This document shows positions 46,104 to 53,818 of a stretch of DNA of 54,060 bases, one piece after another (position 1 is the stretch's first letter; the number at the start of each line of letters is the position of its first letter). The notes below the pieces were generated by a model. It had not been told where the DNA came from. It saw only the letters and a list, made by a program, of their open reading frames with translations, and made no database searches. The stretch spans positions 1-54,060 of the forward strand of contig JBLINB010000006.1 in the NCBI GenBank assembly GCA_047638975.1. The letters are read 5' to 3'. The position numbers and the translations under genes are program-made. Origin of the DNA: JAPKEZ01 sp047638975. Lineage in GTDB: Bacteria > Planctomycetota > UBA1135.

Positions 46104-46636
46104 TTTACTACAGCCTAATCCTACTTCTAGCTTGTCAAGAAGAAGTGCCTAAAGAGCTTGACGAAGTTGCTCTAAAAATAAGCCAGGTGTCAAACGAGTT
46201 TGCGCAAGTCAACGAGCAATTGCAGCAGGTAGCGGATGCTGCTACAAACGAGAGCAGTGTTGTAGATGTTTTAGCTATGTCTAAGCAGCTTGCAGAATCA
46301 ATGGAAGAATTGCTGGCGCTGTTACCGGAAGCCCCGTCCTCATCATCTTCTTCTTCGCCATCTAGCAGTTCACCAAAGCCTGATAAGCCGCAAAGCGGAG
46401 ACCCGCAGCAATTGCAGCCGCAGGAAAACGATAAAGGCCCTGAAGATATTAACGGAACAGGCCAACGCACCCCGCCTAAGTCGATTTTTCAGAAGCAGCA
46501 ACAATTTGGCGACTGGGGACAGCTTCCACCGCGACTCGAACAAGCGTTGCAGCACAGCAACCCTAGTGACATGCCATTGCGTTACCGGCGTTTACTGATC
46601 AAGTATCACCGTCAGGCTACCGAACCGCTGCGGTAG
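46100..46636 (+). CDS. Small lipoprotein-like protein with Ser-rich linker
   Basis: A 178-residue protein, last of the MoxR operon. The N-terminus ends in a lipobox, LLAC (Cys12), after a very short hydrophobic signal that lacks the usual basic residues. A coiled-coil segment, a Ser run at about 81-95 and a Pro/Gln linker lead to a C-terminal motif WGQLPPRLEQALQHSNPSDM followed by PLRYRRLLIKYHRQ; I associate this W-G-x-LPP...R-Y-R-x-L-I pattern with short proteins ending planctomycete MoxR operons. It overlaps the previous gene by 4 bp and its 3' end overlaps the convergent larE gene by 25 bp. Confidence 0.78.
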   Translation: MIYYSLILLLACQEEVPKELDEVALKISQVSNEFAQVNEQLQQVADAATNESSVVDVLAMSKQLAESMEELLALLPEAPSSSSSSSPSSSSPKPDKPQSGDPQQLQPQENDKGPEDINGTGQRTPPKSIFQKQQQFGDWGQLPPRLEQALQHSNPSDMPLRYRRLLIKYHRQATEPLR

Positions 46637-47397
46637 GCGCTAACGCCATGCGATACATAGCCGTTGCTAACAGCCAACTGCTTGAGAACCTCAATCGCTG
46701 CCGTTGCCCGCGAGAGTTCGACGTCGGAGAACTCAAAAGCGAGTTGCTTTTCACCAACGATGCGCACTCTAAAAATTTGATAACCGGCGATGCGCAATTG
46801 ATCTTCAATCTGCGCCACTACTTCGAGTGACTCGAGGCTAACCGGCTGCCCCACTGCGATGCGCGATGCCAAGCACGGCGCGGCTGGTTTTTCAGCAACA
46901 CTCAAATTCAGCATTCGTGCATACTCGCGGACGTCTTCTTTAGTAAATTTAGCGTCGCGTAATGGAGCCAAAATATTAAAAGATTCTGCGCTGCGTCTAC
47001 CAGGACGATCATGCTGAAGGTCATCGTAATTTTCGCCATAGGCTAAAGGTAAATGATGTTGTGCTGCAACAGGTACAGCGAAAGTGAATAATTCTTGCTT
47101 GCACCAAAAACAACGGTCGCCACTGTTTGCGACATACCGCTCATTATCTATCTCATTGGTTTGCAATTCGACTAACTCTACTTGCAATGCAACACATATG
47201 TTTTTCGCATCCTCTAACTCGCGCGACGCAAGCGAAGGACTCACAGCAATAATTGCTAAACAGTTTTCTGCACCAAAATATTCACAAGCGGCAGCCAATA
47301 ATACAGAAGAATCGACGCCGCCAGAAATCGCAACCGCCATACCCTCATGGCGCTTAAATTGCTCATTTAGAGCCGTTACAAGACTGTTACTAGCCAA
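46612..47397 (-). CDS. larE: LarE-family ATP-dependent sulfur transferase
   Basis: LarE-type enzymes adenylate a carboxylate and add sulfur, best known in nickel-pincer cofactor synthesis. The 261-residue protein has the PP-loop SGGVDSS (25-31) and three conserved Cys: Cys96 and Cys99 in GDRCFWCK and Cys175 in PAAPCLASR. This trio matches LarE proteins that hold a 4Fe-4S cluster, as opposed to the sacrificial single-Cys type. The frame extends to an ATG at 47460, but that would overlap the upstream gene by 71 bp; the TTG at 47397 gives the usual distance to the PP-loop and an 8-bp overlap. No larB or larC is present here. It lies behind thiS-thiG. Confidence 0.87.
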   Translation of the reverse strand: MASNSLVTALNEQFKRHEGMAVAISGGVDSSVLLAAACEYFGAENCLAIIAVSPSLASRELEDAKNICVALQVELVELQTNEIDNERYVANSGDRCFWCKQELFTFAVPVAAQHHLPLAYGENYDDLQHDRPGRRSAESFNILAPLRDAKFTKEDVREYARMLNLSVAEKPAAPCLASRIAVGQPVSLESLEVVAQIEDQLRIAGYQIFRVRIVGEKQLAFEFSDVELSRATAAIEVLKQLAVSNGYVSHGVSAYRSGSVA

Positions 47398-47908
47398 GGT
47401 AACTTTTAGCTGTTTCGATATAATGTGGTACAGAATGTGCCATGAAAGCACGTTCGGCATCAGAAACTTCGCGGATTATTTTCGCTGGAACTCCGGCGAC
47501 TAAAGTGTTGGCTGGCACCTCGAAGCCTTGACGCACTACGCAACCGGCGGCAATCACTGCGCCGTCACCAATGATGGCACCACCAAGTATGGTTGCCGAC
47601 ATGCCGACTAAAACGCCGTCGCCAATTTTTGCGCCATGTAAAACAGCGCGATGCCCGATGGTGCAGTCTTTGCCAATCGTTTGGTCGACACCCGTATCAC
47701 AATGAATGACGGTGCCGTCCTGAACATTAGTGCGCGCTCCGATAGTAATGAGGGCGTCGTCGCCACGAATGATGACACCGAACCAAATGCTAACATCTTG
47801 TGCTAAATCAACATCGCCGGTAACAATGGCACCTTCAGCAATAAAGGCACCGCTTGCGACACGCCGCATCAATCCTGCGCGCGGAGTAGGGAATTGGGAG
47901 TCACCCAT
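47390..47908 (-). CDS. Gamma-class carbonic anhydrase-like hexapeptide-repeat protein
   Basis: A 172-residue left-handed beta-helix protein. Hexapeptide repeats run from about residue 25 to 150 (for example GDVDLAQDVSIWFGVIIRGD and IGKDCTIGHRAVLHGAKIGD), and the three zinc-ligand His are in place: His69 in TVIHCD, His86 and His91 in GHRAVLHGA, with the 5-residue spacing of gamma carbonic anhydrases. Many such YrdA/PaaY-like homologues have no measured activity. The ATG at 47908 overlaps the thiG stop by one base (TAATG), so the upstream extension to 47953 is rejected. Confidence 0.9.
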   Translation of the reverse strand: MGDSQFPTPRAGLMRRVASGAFIAEGAIVTGDVDLAQDVSIWFGVIIRGDDALITIGARTNVQDGTVIHCDTGVDQTIGKDCTIGHRAVLHGAKIGDGVLVGMSATILGGAIIGDGAVIAAGCVVRQGFEVPANTLVAGVPAKIIREVSDAERAFMAHSVPHYIETAKSYLG

Positions 47909-48708
47909 TAGTTCGCAATCAAACCAGATTTCGGAGAAGAGGCGGAAGCACACATACGCTTATCCATGCGTCCGGCGAGATAAGAATCTCGGCCAGCACG
48001 ACAGGCATAGTTAACAGCGCGCGCCATGCGTAGTGGATCGTCGGCGGCAGCAACAGCAGTGTTCATTAAAACCCCCGCTGCACCGAGTTCCATTGCAATG
48101 GCCACATCCGAAGATTGGCCGACGCCGGCGTCTACGATAATAGGTACAGTGGCTTGCTCTAGGATGAGCTGCAGATTAAGAGGGTTAAGTATCCCTTGAC
48201 CGCTACCAATGGGCGAGCCGGCGGGCATGACCGCCGTGGCACCAGCTTCTTGCAGACGCCTGGCCTGCATCACGTCATCGGAGGTGTACACTAAAACCGT
48301 AAAACCTTCTGATACAAGGACTTCAGTAGCCTTTAGCGTATCTACAGGGTCGGGCAAAAGCGTCTTCTGATCGCCTAAGACCTCGAGTTTAATCAAATTA
48401 GTGTCGAGCATTTCGCGCGCTAAACGCGAAGTACGAATAGCGCTTTCGGCATCAAAACACCCTGCCGTATTCGGTAGAATCGTATAGCGGTTCAAGTCGA
48501 GGTAGTCGAGAAAGCGCTCGCCAGCTGGCTCGTTTTCGGGGATACGGCGTACAGCAACAGTTACGCACTCGGTGCCTGAGATATCAAGTGCTTCGCGCAT
48601 TTGCGTATATGTCGCGTACTTACCGGTACCTAGAAACAAACGCGAGGTGAAACTAAATTCGCCCAAGATTAGGGCTTCGTCAGCAGCTATTGGAGATGAA
48701 TCAGACAT
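47908..48708 (-). CDS. thiG: Thiazole synthase
   Basis: ThiG forms the thiazole phosphate of thiamine from deoxyxylulose phosphate, dehydroglycine and ThiS thiocarboxylate. The 266-residue TIM-barrel protein contains SRLFLGTGKY, VAVRRIP, LPNTAGC, LIKLEVLGD with Schiff-base Lys107, PAGSPIGSGQG and DAGVGQSSD. I place the start at the ATG at 48708; a GTG at 48717, three codons earlier, is also possible. It follows thiS by 13 bp and is co-transcribed with the carbonic anhydrase and larE genes. The other thiamine genes are outside the window. Confidence 0.95.
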   Translation of the reverse strand: MSDSSPIAADEALILGEFSFTSRLFLGTGKYATYTQMREALDISGTECVTVAVRRIPENEPAGERFLDYLDLNRYTILPNTAGCFDAESAIRTSRLAREMLDTNLIKLEVLGDQKTLLPDPVDTLKATEVLVSEGFTVLVYTSDDVMQARRLQEAGATAVMPAGSPIGSGQGILNPLNLQLILEQATVPIIVDAGVGQSSDVAIAMELGAAGVLMNTAVAAADDPLRMARAVNYACRAGRDSYLAGRMDKRMCASASSPKSGLIAN

Positions 48709-48721
48709 GATTGACACTAGT

Positions 48722-48949
48722 TTAGCCCCCCCCTACAAGCCGCACTATTTCTATTTGGTCACCAATTTCAATCCGTGTTTTAGCATGATCAGCGTGCCGT
48801 ACCACTTGTTGGTTTAGCTCTACCGCCACACCTGGGCCTGCAGCATCGTGCTTAGCCAGCAAATCTGCTATGCTCTGTTGGCCTAAGTACTGTTCGGTAC
48901 GTCCGTTAAGAAGAAAGGTGTCGTTTTCGGTAGGAAGAGAGTCTGGCAC
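48722..48949 (-). CDS. thiS: Sulfur carrier protein ThiS
   Basis: ThiS is a ubiquitin-fold carrier whose C-terminal Gly becomes a thiocarboxylate that donates sulfur to ThiG. The 75-residue protein has FLLNGRTEQY, VAVELNQQVVRH and the C-terminal IVRLVGGG. Most ThiS end in exactly two Gly; this one has three, encoded by an uninterrupted run of eight G. The GTG start at 48949 is 6 nt behind a TACAAT box and gives about eight extra N-terminal residues compared with the usual 66. First gene of the minus-strand thi operon, divergent from nusA. Confidence 0.88.
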   Translation of the reverse strand: MPDSLPTENDTFLLNGRTEQYLGQQSIADLLAKHDAAGPGVAVELNQQVVRHADHAKTRIEIGDQIEIVRLVGGG

Positions 48950-48955
48950 CCTAGC

Positions 48956-48961
48956 ATTGTA
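48956..48961 (-). promoter_or_regulatory. Putative -10 box of the thiS operon
   Basis: TACAAT on the minus strand matches the -10 consensus at five of six positions and ends 6 nt before the thiS GTG, so the transcript would start at the GTG itself. No good -35 is visible. The divergent gap to nusA contains nothing resembling a TPP riboswitch on this side, and there is no room for one. Confidence 0.4.
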
Positions 48962-48970
48962 AAATAGACC

Positions 48971-48998
48971 TTGCCATAAGACTACTCGATGATAGAAT
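48971..48998 (+). promoter_or_regulatory. Putative nusA-operon promoter
   Basis: TTGCCA (48971-48976) and TAGAAT (48993-48998) are separated by 16 nt, a good sigma-70-type match (4 and 5 of 6). The expected start site near 49005 gives an 80-nt leader before the nusA ATG, in contrast to the short or absent leaders elsewhere in the window. Confidence 0.55.
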
Positions 48999-49027
48999 AT
49001 TCAGCCTAAAGTGGCATCAGCTACTTT

Positions 49028-49060
49028 GGTGTGGTGTTTAGAGCGCCGCACCTTTTTTTT
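49028..49060 (+). terminator. Attenuator-like hairpin in the nusA leader
   Basis: GGTGTGG (49028-49034) can pair with CCGCACC (49046-49052), extendable by two inner pairs, and is followed at once by eight T residues (49053-49060). This is an intrinsic-terminator shape placed between the promoter and the nusA ATG. A competing stem is available: TGGTGTG (49027-49033) is exactly complementary to CACACCA (49075-49081), just before the start codon. The two structures exclude each other, as in attenuation systems. Confidence 0.65.
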
Positions 49061-49085
49061 CGCCCATTTAAAAGCACACCATCCG

Positions 49086-50144
49086 ATGCGTAAAGACGAC
49101 GTACTACGATTGATTGACGCAATCCACCGCGAACGCGGTGTTGATCGCGAGATCCTATTTCATGCACTTGAAGAGGCCCTTAGCCTATCTGTGCGTAAAA
49201 AGCTTGGTGTCGAAGAAGGCTACGAAGTAATGGTTAACCGCAAAGACGGCACTACCCGCGTTATCGGCCCTGATGGCGGAGACGAAGGTGTTGAGCTGCC
49301 ATCTGCAGAAGAACTAGGACGCATTGCAGCGCAAACTTTCAAGCAAGTCTTTATGCAAAAGATTCGTGAGGCAGAGCGTGACAAGGTATTCGCTGAATAC
49401 GCAGCTCTAATCGGCACCATCGTCGCCGTTAAAGTAGAAAAGCTCGAAGGTCCAAATATGTTCCTTACTTTGCCTGATGGCCAAGAGGCGGTTCTTACTC
49501 GCGGCGAGCGCGTCCAAACAGAGCGCCTGCACATTGGCGACCGTATTCGCGTGCTGGTAAAAGATATCGTCAAGCGTGGCTCACGTGTTGAGATTCAAGT
49601 ATCGCGCAAAGACAAAGATTTCGTAAAGAAGTTATTTGCTGTTGAGATACCAGAAATTGCTGATGGCAACATCAAGATCATGAAAATCGCGCGTGACCCT
49701 GGTTACCGCACTAAAGTTGCTGTTTACTCTGCTGATAATAATATCGATGTAGTAGGCGCATGTTTAGGTGTTCGTGGCGCTCGCATCCGTAACGTCAACG
49801 ACGAATTGCGCAGCGAAAAGATTGACATCATCGAATGGTCTGCATCACTCGAAGAACTCGTAGTTAATTCTCTTAAGCCGGCTAAAAACATAATGGTCGA
49901 GCACGTCTTCCCTGACGAAGAGAGCAACTCTGTGTTGGTGTTAGTCGCCGAAGATCAAAAGCCGCTAGCTATTGGTATGGGCGGACGCAACGTGCGTTTG
50001 GCCTCCGAAATAGTTGGCTGGAGCATGGACTTAAAAACACCTACTGAATATGAGCAAGAATTGATGGCCTCTGGCAATATCGACGATGTTCTAGAAGACG
50101 AACCCGCATCCACACCAGAAGAAGGCGTGTCGGAGGAGATATAA
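49086..50144 (+). CDS. nusA: Transcription termination/antitermination factor NusA
   Basis: NusA binds RNA polymerase and modulates pausing, termination and antitermination. The 352-residue protein has the N-terminal polymerase-binding domain (LRLIDAIHRERGVDREILFHALEEAL), an S1 domain (about 125-195, GTIVAVKVEKLEGPNMFL), and two KH domains (DPGYRTKVAVYSADNNIDVVGACLGVRGARI and AIGMGGRNVRLASEIVGW). The C-terminal acidic repeats of E. coli NusA are absent, as in most bacteria. The frame is open upstream to 49011, but that stretch passes through the leader hairpin and T-run and is unlike NusA, so the ATG at 49086 is chosen. It precedes infB by 2 bp; no rimP is present. Confidence 0.95.
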   Translation: MRKDDVLRLIDAIHRERGVDREILFHALEEALSLSVRKKLGVEEGYEVMVNRKDGTTRVIGPDGGDEGVELPSAEELGRIAAQTFKQVFMQKIREAERDKVFAEYAALIGTIVAVKVEKLEGPNMFLTLPDGQEAVLTRGERVQTERLHIGDRIRVLVKDIVKRGSRVEIQVSRKDKDFVKKLFAVEIPEIADGNIKIMKIARDPGYRTKVAVYSADNNIDVVGACLGVRGARIRNVNDELRSEKIDIIEWSASLEELVVNSLKPAKNIMVEHVFPDEESNSVLVLVAEDQKPLAIGMGGRNVRLASEIVGWSMDLKTPTEYEQELMASGNIDDVLEDEPASTPEEGVSEEI

Positions 50145-50146
50145 GC

Positions 50147-52711
50147 TTGACAAAAACTAAAGTCCACGCCCTAGCCAAGCAATACGGCTTCAAATCTACT
50201 GAGTTCGTCAAAATCCTTGGCGACATTGGCTTCTCAGTATCTTCCTACCAAGCTTCTATCGAAGAATGGGATTTGCCTGTAATCGACGAACGCCTAAAGC
50301 GTGGCGGATTGATTGGTGGTGACGCAGATGCCGATGCAGCTGCCGAAAAAGATGCGGCCCAAAAGTCTTCGTCATGGGATTCACTGATGGCGTCTGCATC
50401 TAAAACCGAAGATGCCGCTGTTACTATAGAAGGTGAAGAAGAAGTTGCGGTCGTAGCCGAAGTAGTGGCGCCAGTCATTGACGAGCCTGCTGCTGAAGTA
50501 AAAGAAGATAAGGTCAAAGAGGAAACTGCTGAAAAAGAAAAAGAGCCTAAGAAGATGCCAATGACCGGTGTCACCATCATCAAAGATCGCCCTGAAGCTG
50601 ATGCTTCTACAGAAAAAGAAGACGGTGCGTCAAACGCGAAAACGAGTAAGGGCCCTACCCCGAAACCGGCTAAGGCCTCTGCGACACGTGTCGGTATCAT
50701 TGACCTTGCAGCATTAGGCTTAATCAAGAAGCAGCAAGAAGAACGCAACCGTACTGGTGGCCAAACATTTACCGACCGTCGCGACCGTGAAACGTCTCGC
50801 CGCCGCGACATGAAGTCGAAGGCACGCGAACGTCTACGTGATCGCCGCAAGGGCAAATTCCGCAAGAAAGGTAATTCGACTGTTGAACGCAAAGGCGAGG
50901 TTACTCTCGAGACACCTGTTACGCTCAAATCATTCTCAGCTTCTACTGGTATTAGCGTAAATCGTATTATGCACTCACTCATGTCACTAGACATGATGTT
51001 TAGCATTAACACGGTTCTCGATACCGATACTATCGAATTGATTGCCGATGAGTTTGAGATAGAAGTATACGTCAAAGAGAAGACCGACATCGAAAAAGAA
51101 TTGATGTCCGAGATTCTTGCTGCACGTCATGCGGTTGATGAAGATTCGATGGCAACTCGCCCGCCAGTATTGGCATTTATGGGCCACGTTGATCATGGCA
51201 AGACCTCATTGATTGATGCTATTCGTTCTACACGAGTCGCCAACAAAGAAGCCGGTGGTATCACCCAGCACGTTGGTGCCTATATGGCCGAGCTGACTGA
51301 CGGCCGAGCGGTAACTATTCTCGACACTCCTGGTCACGCGGCATTTACTCAAATGCGTAAGCGTGGTGCCAGCGCTACCGACATTGCGATTCTGGTAGTA
51401 GCTGCCGATGACGGAGTCATGCCACAAACCGAAGAAGCTGCCTCGCATGCGAAAGCTGCAGGCACTCCAATCGTAGTGGCGATTAATAAGGTTGACTCTC
51501 CCGGCGCAAACGTCGAACAAGTCAAATCTCAATTGGCAGGCATTGGTCTGCAAGCAGAAGATTGGGGCGGAGACGTCGGCATGGTAGAAGTCTCTGCACT
51601 TCACAAGACTGGCATCGATAACTTACTCGAGCGCGTTCTACTTGAAGCAGAGATTCTCGACCTTAAGGCTCACGCTAAAGGCGATGCACTTGGCATCGTT
51701 ATAGAATCTAAGCTAGAAAAGGGCAAAGGCAAAGTTGCTTCAGTACTCGTTCAAGATGGCACACTAAGAGTCAAGCAAACAGTCCTCTGTGGGCACTCGT
51801 TCGGTAACGTGCGTTTAATGTTTGACTACAATGGCAAGCCTATAAAAGAGGCTGGCCCTGGTACTCCAGTAGACATTCTTGGTCTAGACGAGTTCCCTCC
51901 CGTTGGCGAAACTTTCTATGTGGTTAACAACATGAAAGCGGCCAAGCATGTGGCAGGAAAGCGAGTTGAAGTTAAGAAAGCCGAAGAACTTGGCTCTGGC
52001 GCAGGCGTCACCCTAGCCAACCTATTCGATAAGATCGACGAATCCAATGCTCAACGTTTGCGCTTAGTGCTCAAGGCAGATGTGCAGGGATCTCTAGAGG
52101 TTCTTAAAGATTCTTTGGATGCTTTAAGCACCGACGAAGTCATTGTCGATGTCATCCACTCTGCTGTGGGTTCGATTACCGACACCGATATCACTTTAGC
52201 AGAAACTGCCGACGCTATCGTCTTGGGCTTCAATTCGAAAGCCGAAGGCAAAGCGAAGAAGCATGCAGAGCGTGTTAATGTTGAAATTCGCAGCTACAGT
52301 ATCATTTACGAATTGCTCGAAGATATCACGAAAGCGATCGAAGGCATGCTGGTACCTGATACTGTCCAAGAGACTATTGGCCATGTAGAAATACTAGAAG
52401 TCTTCAGTTCTTCACGTTGGGGCACCATTGCTGGTTGTCGCGTGAATAGTGGTACCGTTAAACGTGCATGCTACTCCAAGCTAACGCGTGATGGCAAGCA
52501 ACTAGCCGAAGGGTACCTCAGCTCACTACGTCACTTCAAAGATGATGTGCGCGAAGTTGCTGAAGGTAACGATTGTGGTCTTACAATTGATGGTTTCGAT
52601 GATTACAAGACGGGAGACCTCGTTGAGATTATCGAAATTCGTGAAGTTGCGCGTACTCTCGAAGATGTCACCGCTGCCGAAGAGAAAGCTGCGGCCGAAA
52701 ATAACGCATAA
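50147..52711 (+). CDS. infB: Translation initiation factor IF-2
   Basis: IF-2 places fMet-tRNA on the 30S subunit and promotes subunit joining. The 854-residue protein starts with TTG, fixed by a strong Shine-Dalgarno GGAGGAG at 50132-50138. The N-terminal IF2_N domain (MTKTKVHALAKQYGFKSTEF) is followed by a long charged linker (about 60-250) with a very basic Arg-rich patch, a second IF2_N-like segment (about 245-320), and the GTPase core: GHVDHGKT (about 346-353), DTPGHAAFTQM, NKVDSPGAN. Domains II-IV complete the C-terminal half. It overlaps rbfA by one base. Confidence 0.97.
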   Translation: MTKTKVHALAKQYGFKSTEFVKILGDIGFSVSSYQASIEEWDLPVIDERLKRGGLIGGDADADAAAEKDAAQKSSSWDSLMASASKTEDAAVTIEGEEEVAVVAEVVAPVIDEPAAEVKEDKVKEETAEKEKEPKKMPMTGVTIIKDRPEADASTEKEDGASNAKTSKGPTPKPAKASATRVGIIDLAALGLIKKQQEERNRTGGQTFTDRRDRETSRRRDMKSKARERLRDRRKGKFRKKGNSTVERKGEVTLETPVTLKSFSASTGISVNRIMHSLMSLDMMFSINTVLDTDTIELIADEFEIEVYVKEKTDIEKELMSEILAARHAVDEDSMATRPPVLAFMGHVDHGKTSLIDAIRSTRVANKEAGGITQHVGAYMAELTDGRAVTILDTPGHAAFTQMRKRGASATDIAILVVAADDGVMPQTEEAASHAKAAGTPIVVAINKVDSPGANVEQVKSQLAGIGLQAEDWGGDVGMVEVSALHKTGIDNLLERVLLEAEILDLKAHAKGDALGIVIESKLEKGKGKVASVLVQDGTLRVKQTVLCGHSFGNVRLMFDYNGKPIKEAGPGTPVDILGLDEFPPVGETFYVVNNMKAAKHVAGKRVEVKKAEELGSGAGVTLANLFDKIDESNAQRLRLVLKADVQGSLEVLKDSLDALSTDEVIVDVIHSAVGSITDTDITLAETADAIVLGFNSKAEGKAKKHAERVNVEIRSYSIIYELLEDITKAIEGMLVPDTVQETIGHVEILEVFSSSRWGTIAGCRVNSGTVKRACYSKLTRDGKQLAEGYLSSLRHFKDDVREVAEGNDCGLTIDGFDDYKTGDLVEIIEIREVARTLEDVTAAEEKAAAENNA

Positions 52712-53082
52712 TGGCATCTGCTCGACGTCAACAGCAAATCTGTGCGCGTATTCAGCGCAAAGTGGCTGAGCTATTGACCCATGAGATAAAAGATCCACGG
52801 GCGAGTTTTGTGACTGTAACTTCGGTTAGCATTTCAACAGACTTAGCGATTGCAACAATCAAATGGACCGTGCTTGTCGCTAAAGATAGGTCGAAGGTTG
52901 AGCACATGTTCGAGCATGCGAATAAGTTTATTCGACGTGCCGTCGCGCGAGATATCAATATTCGTTCGGCGCCAATGGTAAAGTTCGAGTTCGACCGCGG
53001 GCTCGAACACGCGCAAAAGATCAACCAGATCTTAGCCGACCTAAAGCTCAATAGCGATTCTGACGAAACGGATGCCACATAG
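52711..53082 (+). CDS. rbfA: Ribosome-binding factor A
   Basis: RbfA assists maturation of the 30S subunit and 16S rRNA 5' end. The 123-residue KH-type protein shows RIQRKVAELLTHEIKDPRA, VTVTSVSISTDLAIATI and RSAPMVKFEFDRGLEHAQKI, which follow the family pattern. Its ATG overlaps the infB stop (TAATG), and it overlaps the following methyltransferase gene by 11 bp. The infB-rbfA order is the conserved one. Confidence 0.93.
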   Translation: MASARRQQQICARIQRKVAELLTHEIKDPRASFVTVTSVSISTDLAIATIKWTVLVAKDRSKVEHMFEHANKFIRRAVARDINIRSAPMVKFEFDRGLEHAQKINQILADLKLNSDSDETDAT

Positions 53083-53818
53083 CGATGCACCACGTCGATT
53101 ACGACGTGCTGAAGCTATTTTGGCAAAGCGTACGACTCGCTTAGTTCTCGTTAGTGAGCGCTGTGTTGATCCGCATAACTTAGCGGCGATGCTGCGCACA
53201 GCCGAACTCCTCGGAGTACAAAACTTTTATGTTATCGAGGCAGACGACTATATATCTGAGCAGCATAAATCGACAGTCAGCTCTGGCGCAAACAGTTGGA
53301 TTGACATCCATAATTATTCATGCGCCAACGACTGCATCAATCATCTACGTGAAAATGGCTATGAAATATGGGCCACCGATTTAGACGATGGCGCAATTGC
53401 AGCGGCCCCAGATAGCATGCCCGAAATACCGGCAAAACTTGCCATTGTTATGGGCCGCGAAGCGGATGGTATTAGTGCTGAGATGCGTGCGGCAGCTGAC
53501 AAACTTGTTTATCTACCTATGCATGGCTTTACCGAGTCTTTTAACTTAGGCGTAGCTACCGGCATGATGCTGCAACGTATTATTGATGCCGACCCTACCA
53601 TCATAGGTGCTATGCCAGATTCTCAGCGCAATGCGTTACGGCGCAAATGGTATGCCAAACTCGGTGGCCTCGGCTGGGAAGAAATTTATCGTGAGTGGCT
53701 AGAGAATCCGCCCGAGCCATTGGATGACGTACGACCGAGCGAAGAATCACGTTCGCCACGGATGAAGAAGTCTTTAGCGCGTCGCTTGAATATTAAGCCT
53801 AAGCGCGATGCCACTTAA
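53072..53818 (+). CDS. trmH: TrmH/SpoU-family tRNA (guanosine-2'-O-)-methyltransferase
   Basis: A 248-residue SPOUT-fold RNA methyltransferase. The N-terminus RRAEAILAKRTTRLVLVSER resembles the RNA-binding start of TrmH, and the SpoU motifs are clear: DPHNLAAMLRTAELLG (motif 1), LAIVMGREADGIS (motif 2) and LPMHGFTESFNLGVATGMML (motif 3, which forms the SAM-binding knot). TrmH methylates G18 of tRNA; the long motif-1 match favours it over rRNA-type SpoU enzymes, but the exact target is inferred. The C-terminus is basic (KKSLARRLNIKPKRD). It ends 20 bp inside the convergent cysS gene. Confidence 0.85.
   Translation: MPHSDAPRRLRRAEAILAKRTTRLVLVSERCVDPHNLAAMLRTAELLGVQNFYVIEADDYISEQHKSTVSSGANSWIDIHNYSCANDCINHLRENGYEIWATDLDDGAIAAAPDSMPEIPAKLAIVMGREADGISAEMRAAADKLVYLPMHGFTESFNLGVATGMMLQRIIDADPTIIGAMPDSQRNALRRKWYAKLGGLGWEEIYREWLENPPEPLDDVRPSEESRSPRMKKSLARRLNIKPKRDAT

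Noticed and set aside
47398..47460. ATG start for larE at 47460
   Set aside because: Would overlap the carbonic anhydrase gene by 71 bp and add residues unlike LarE; TTG at 47397 fits the family, though this is not certain.
49011..49085. GTG start giving a 25-residue N-terminal extension of NusA
   Set aside because: The stretch runs through the leader hairpin and T-run and is not found in NusA; the domain starts at 49086.
48950..49085. Possible TPP riboswitch upstream of thiS-thiG
   Set aside because: The thiS -10 box is only 6 nt from the start codon, leaving no leader, and no TPP-aptamer sequence is visible.
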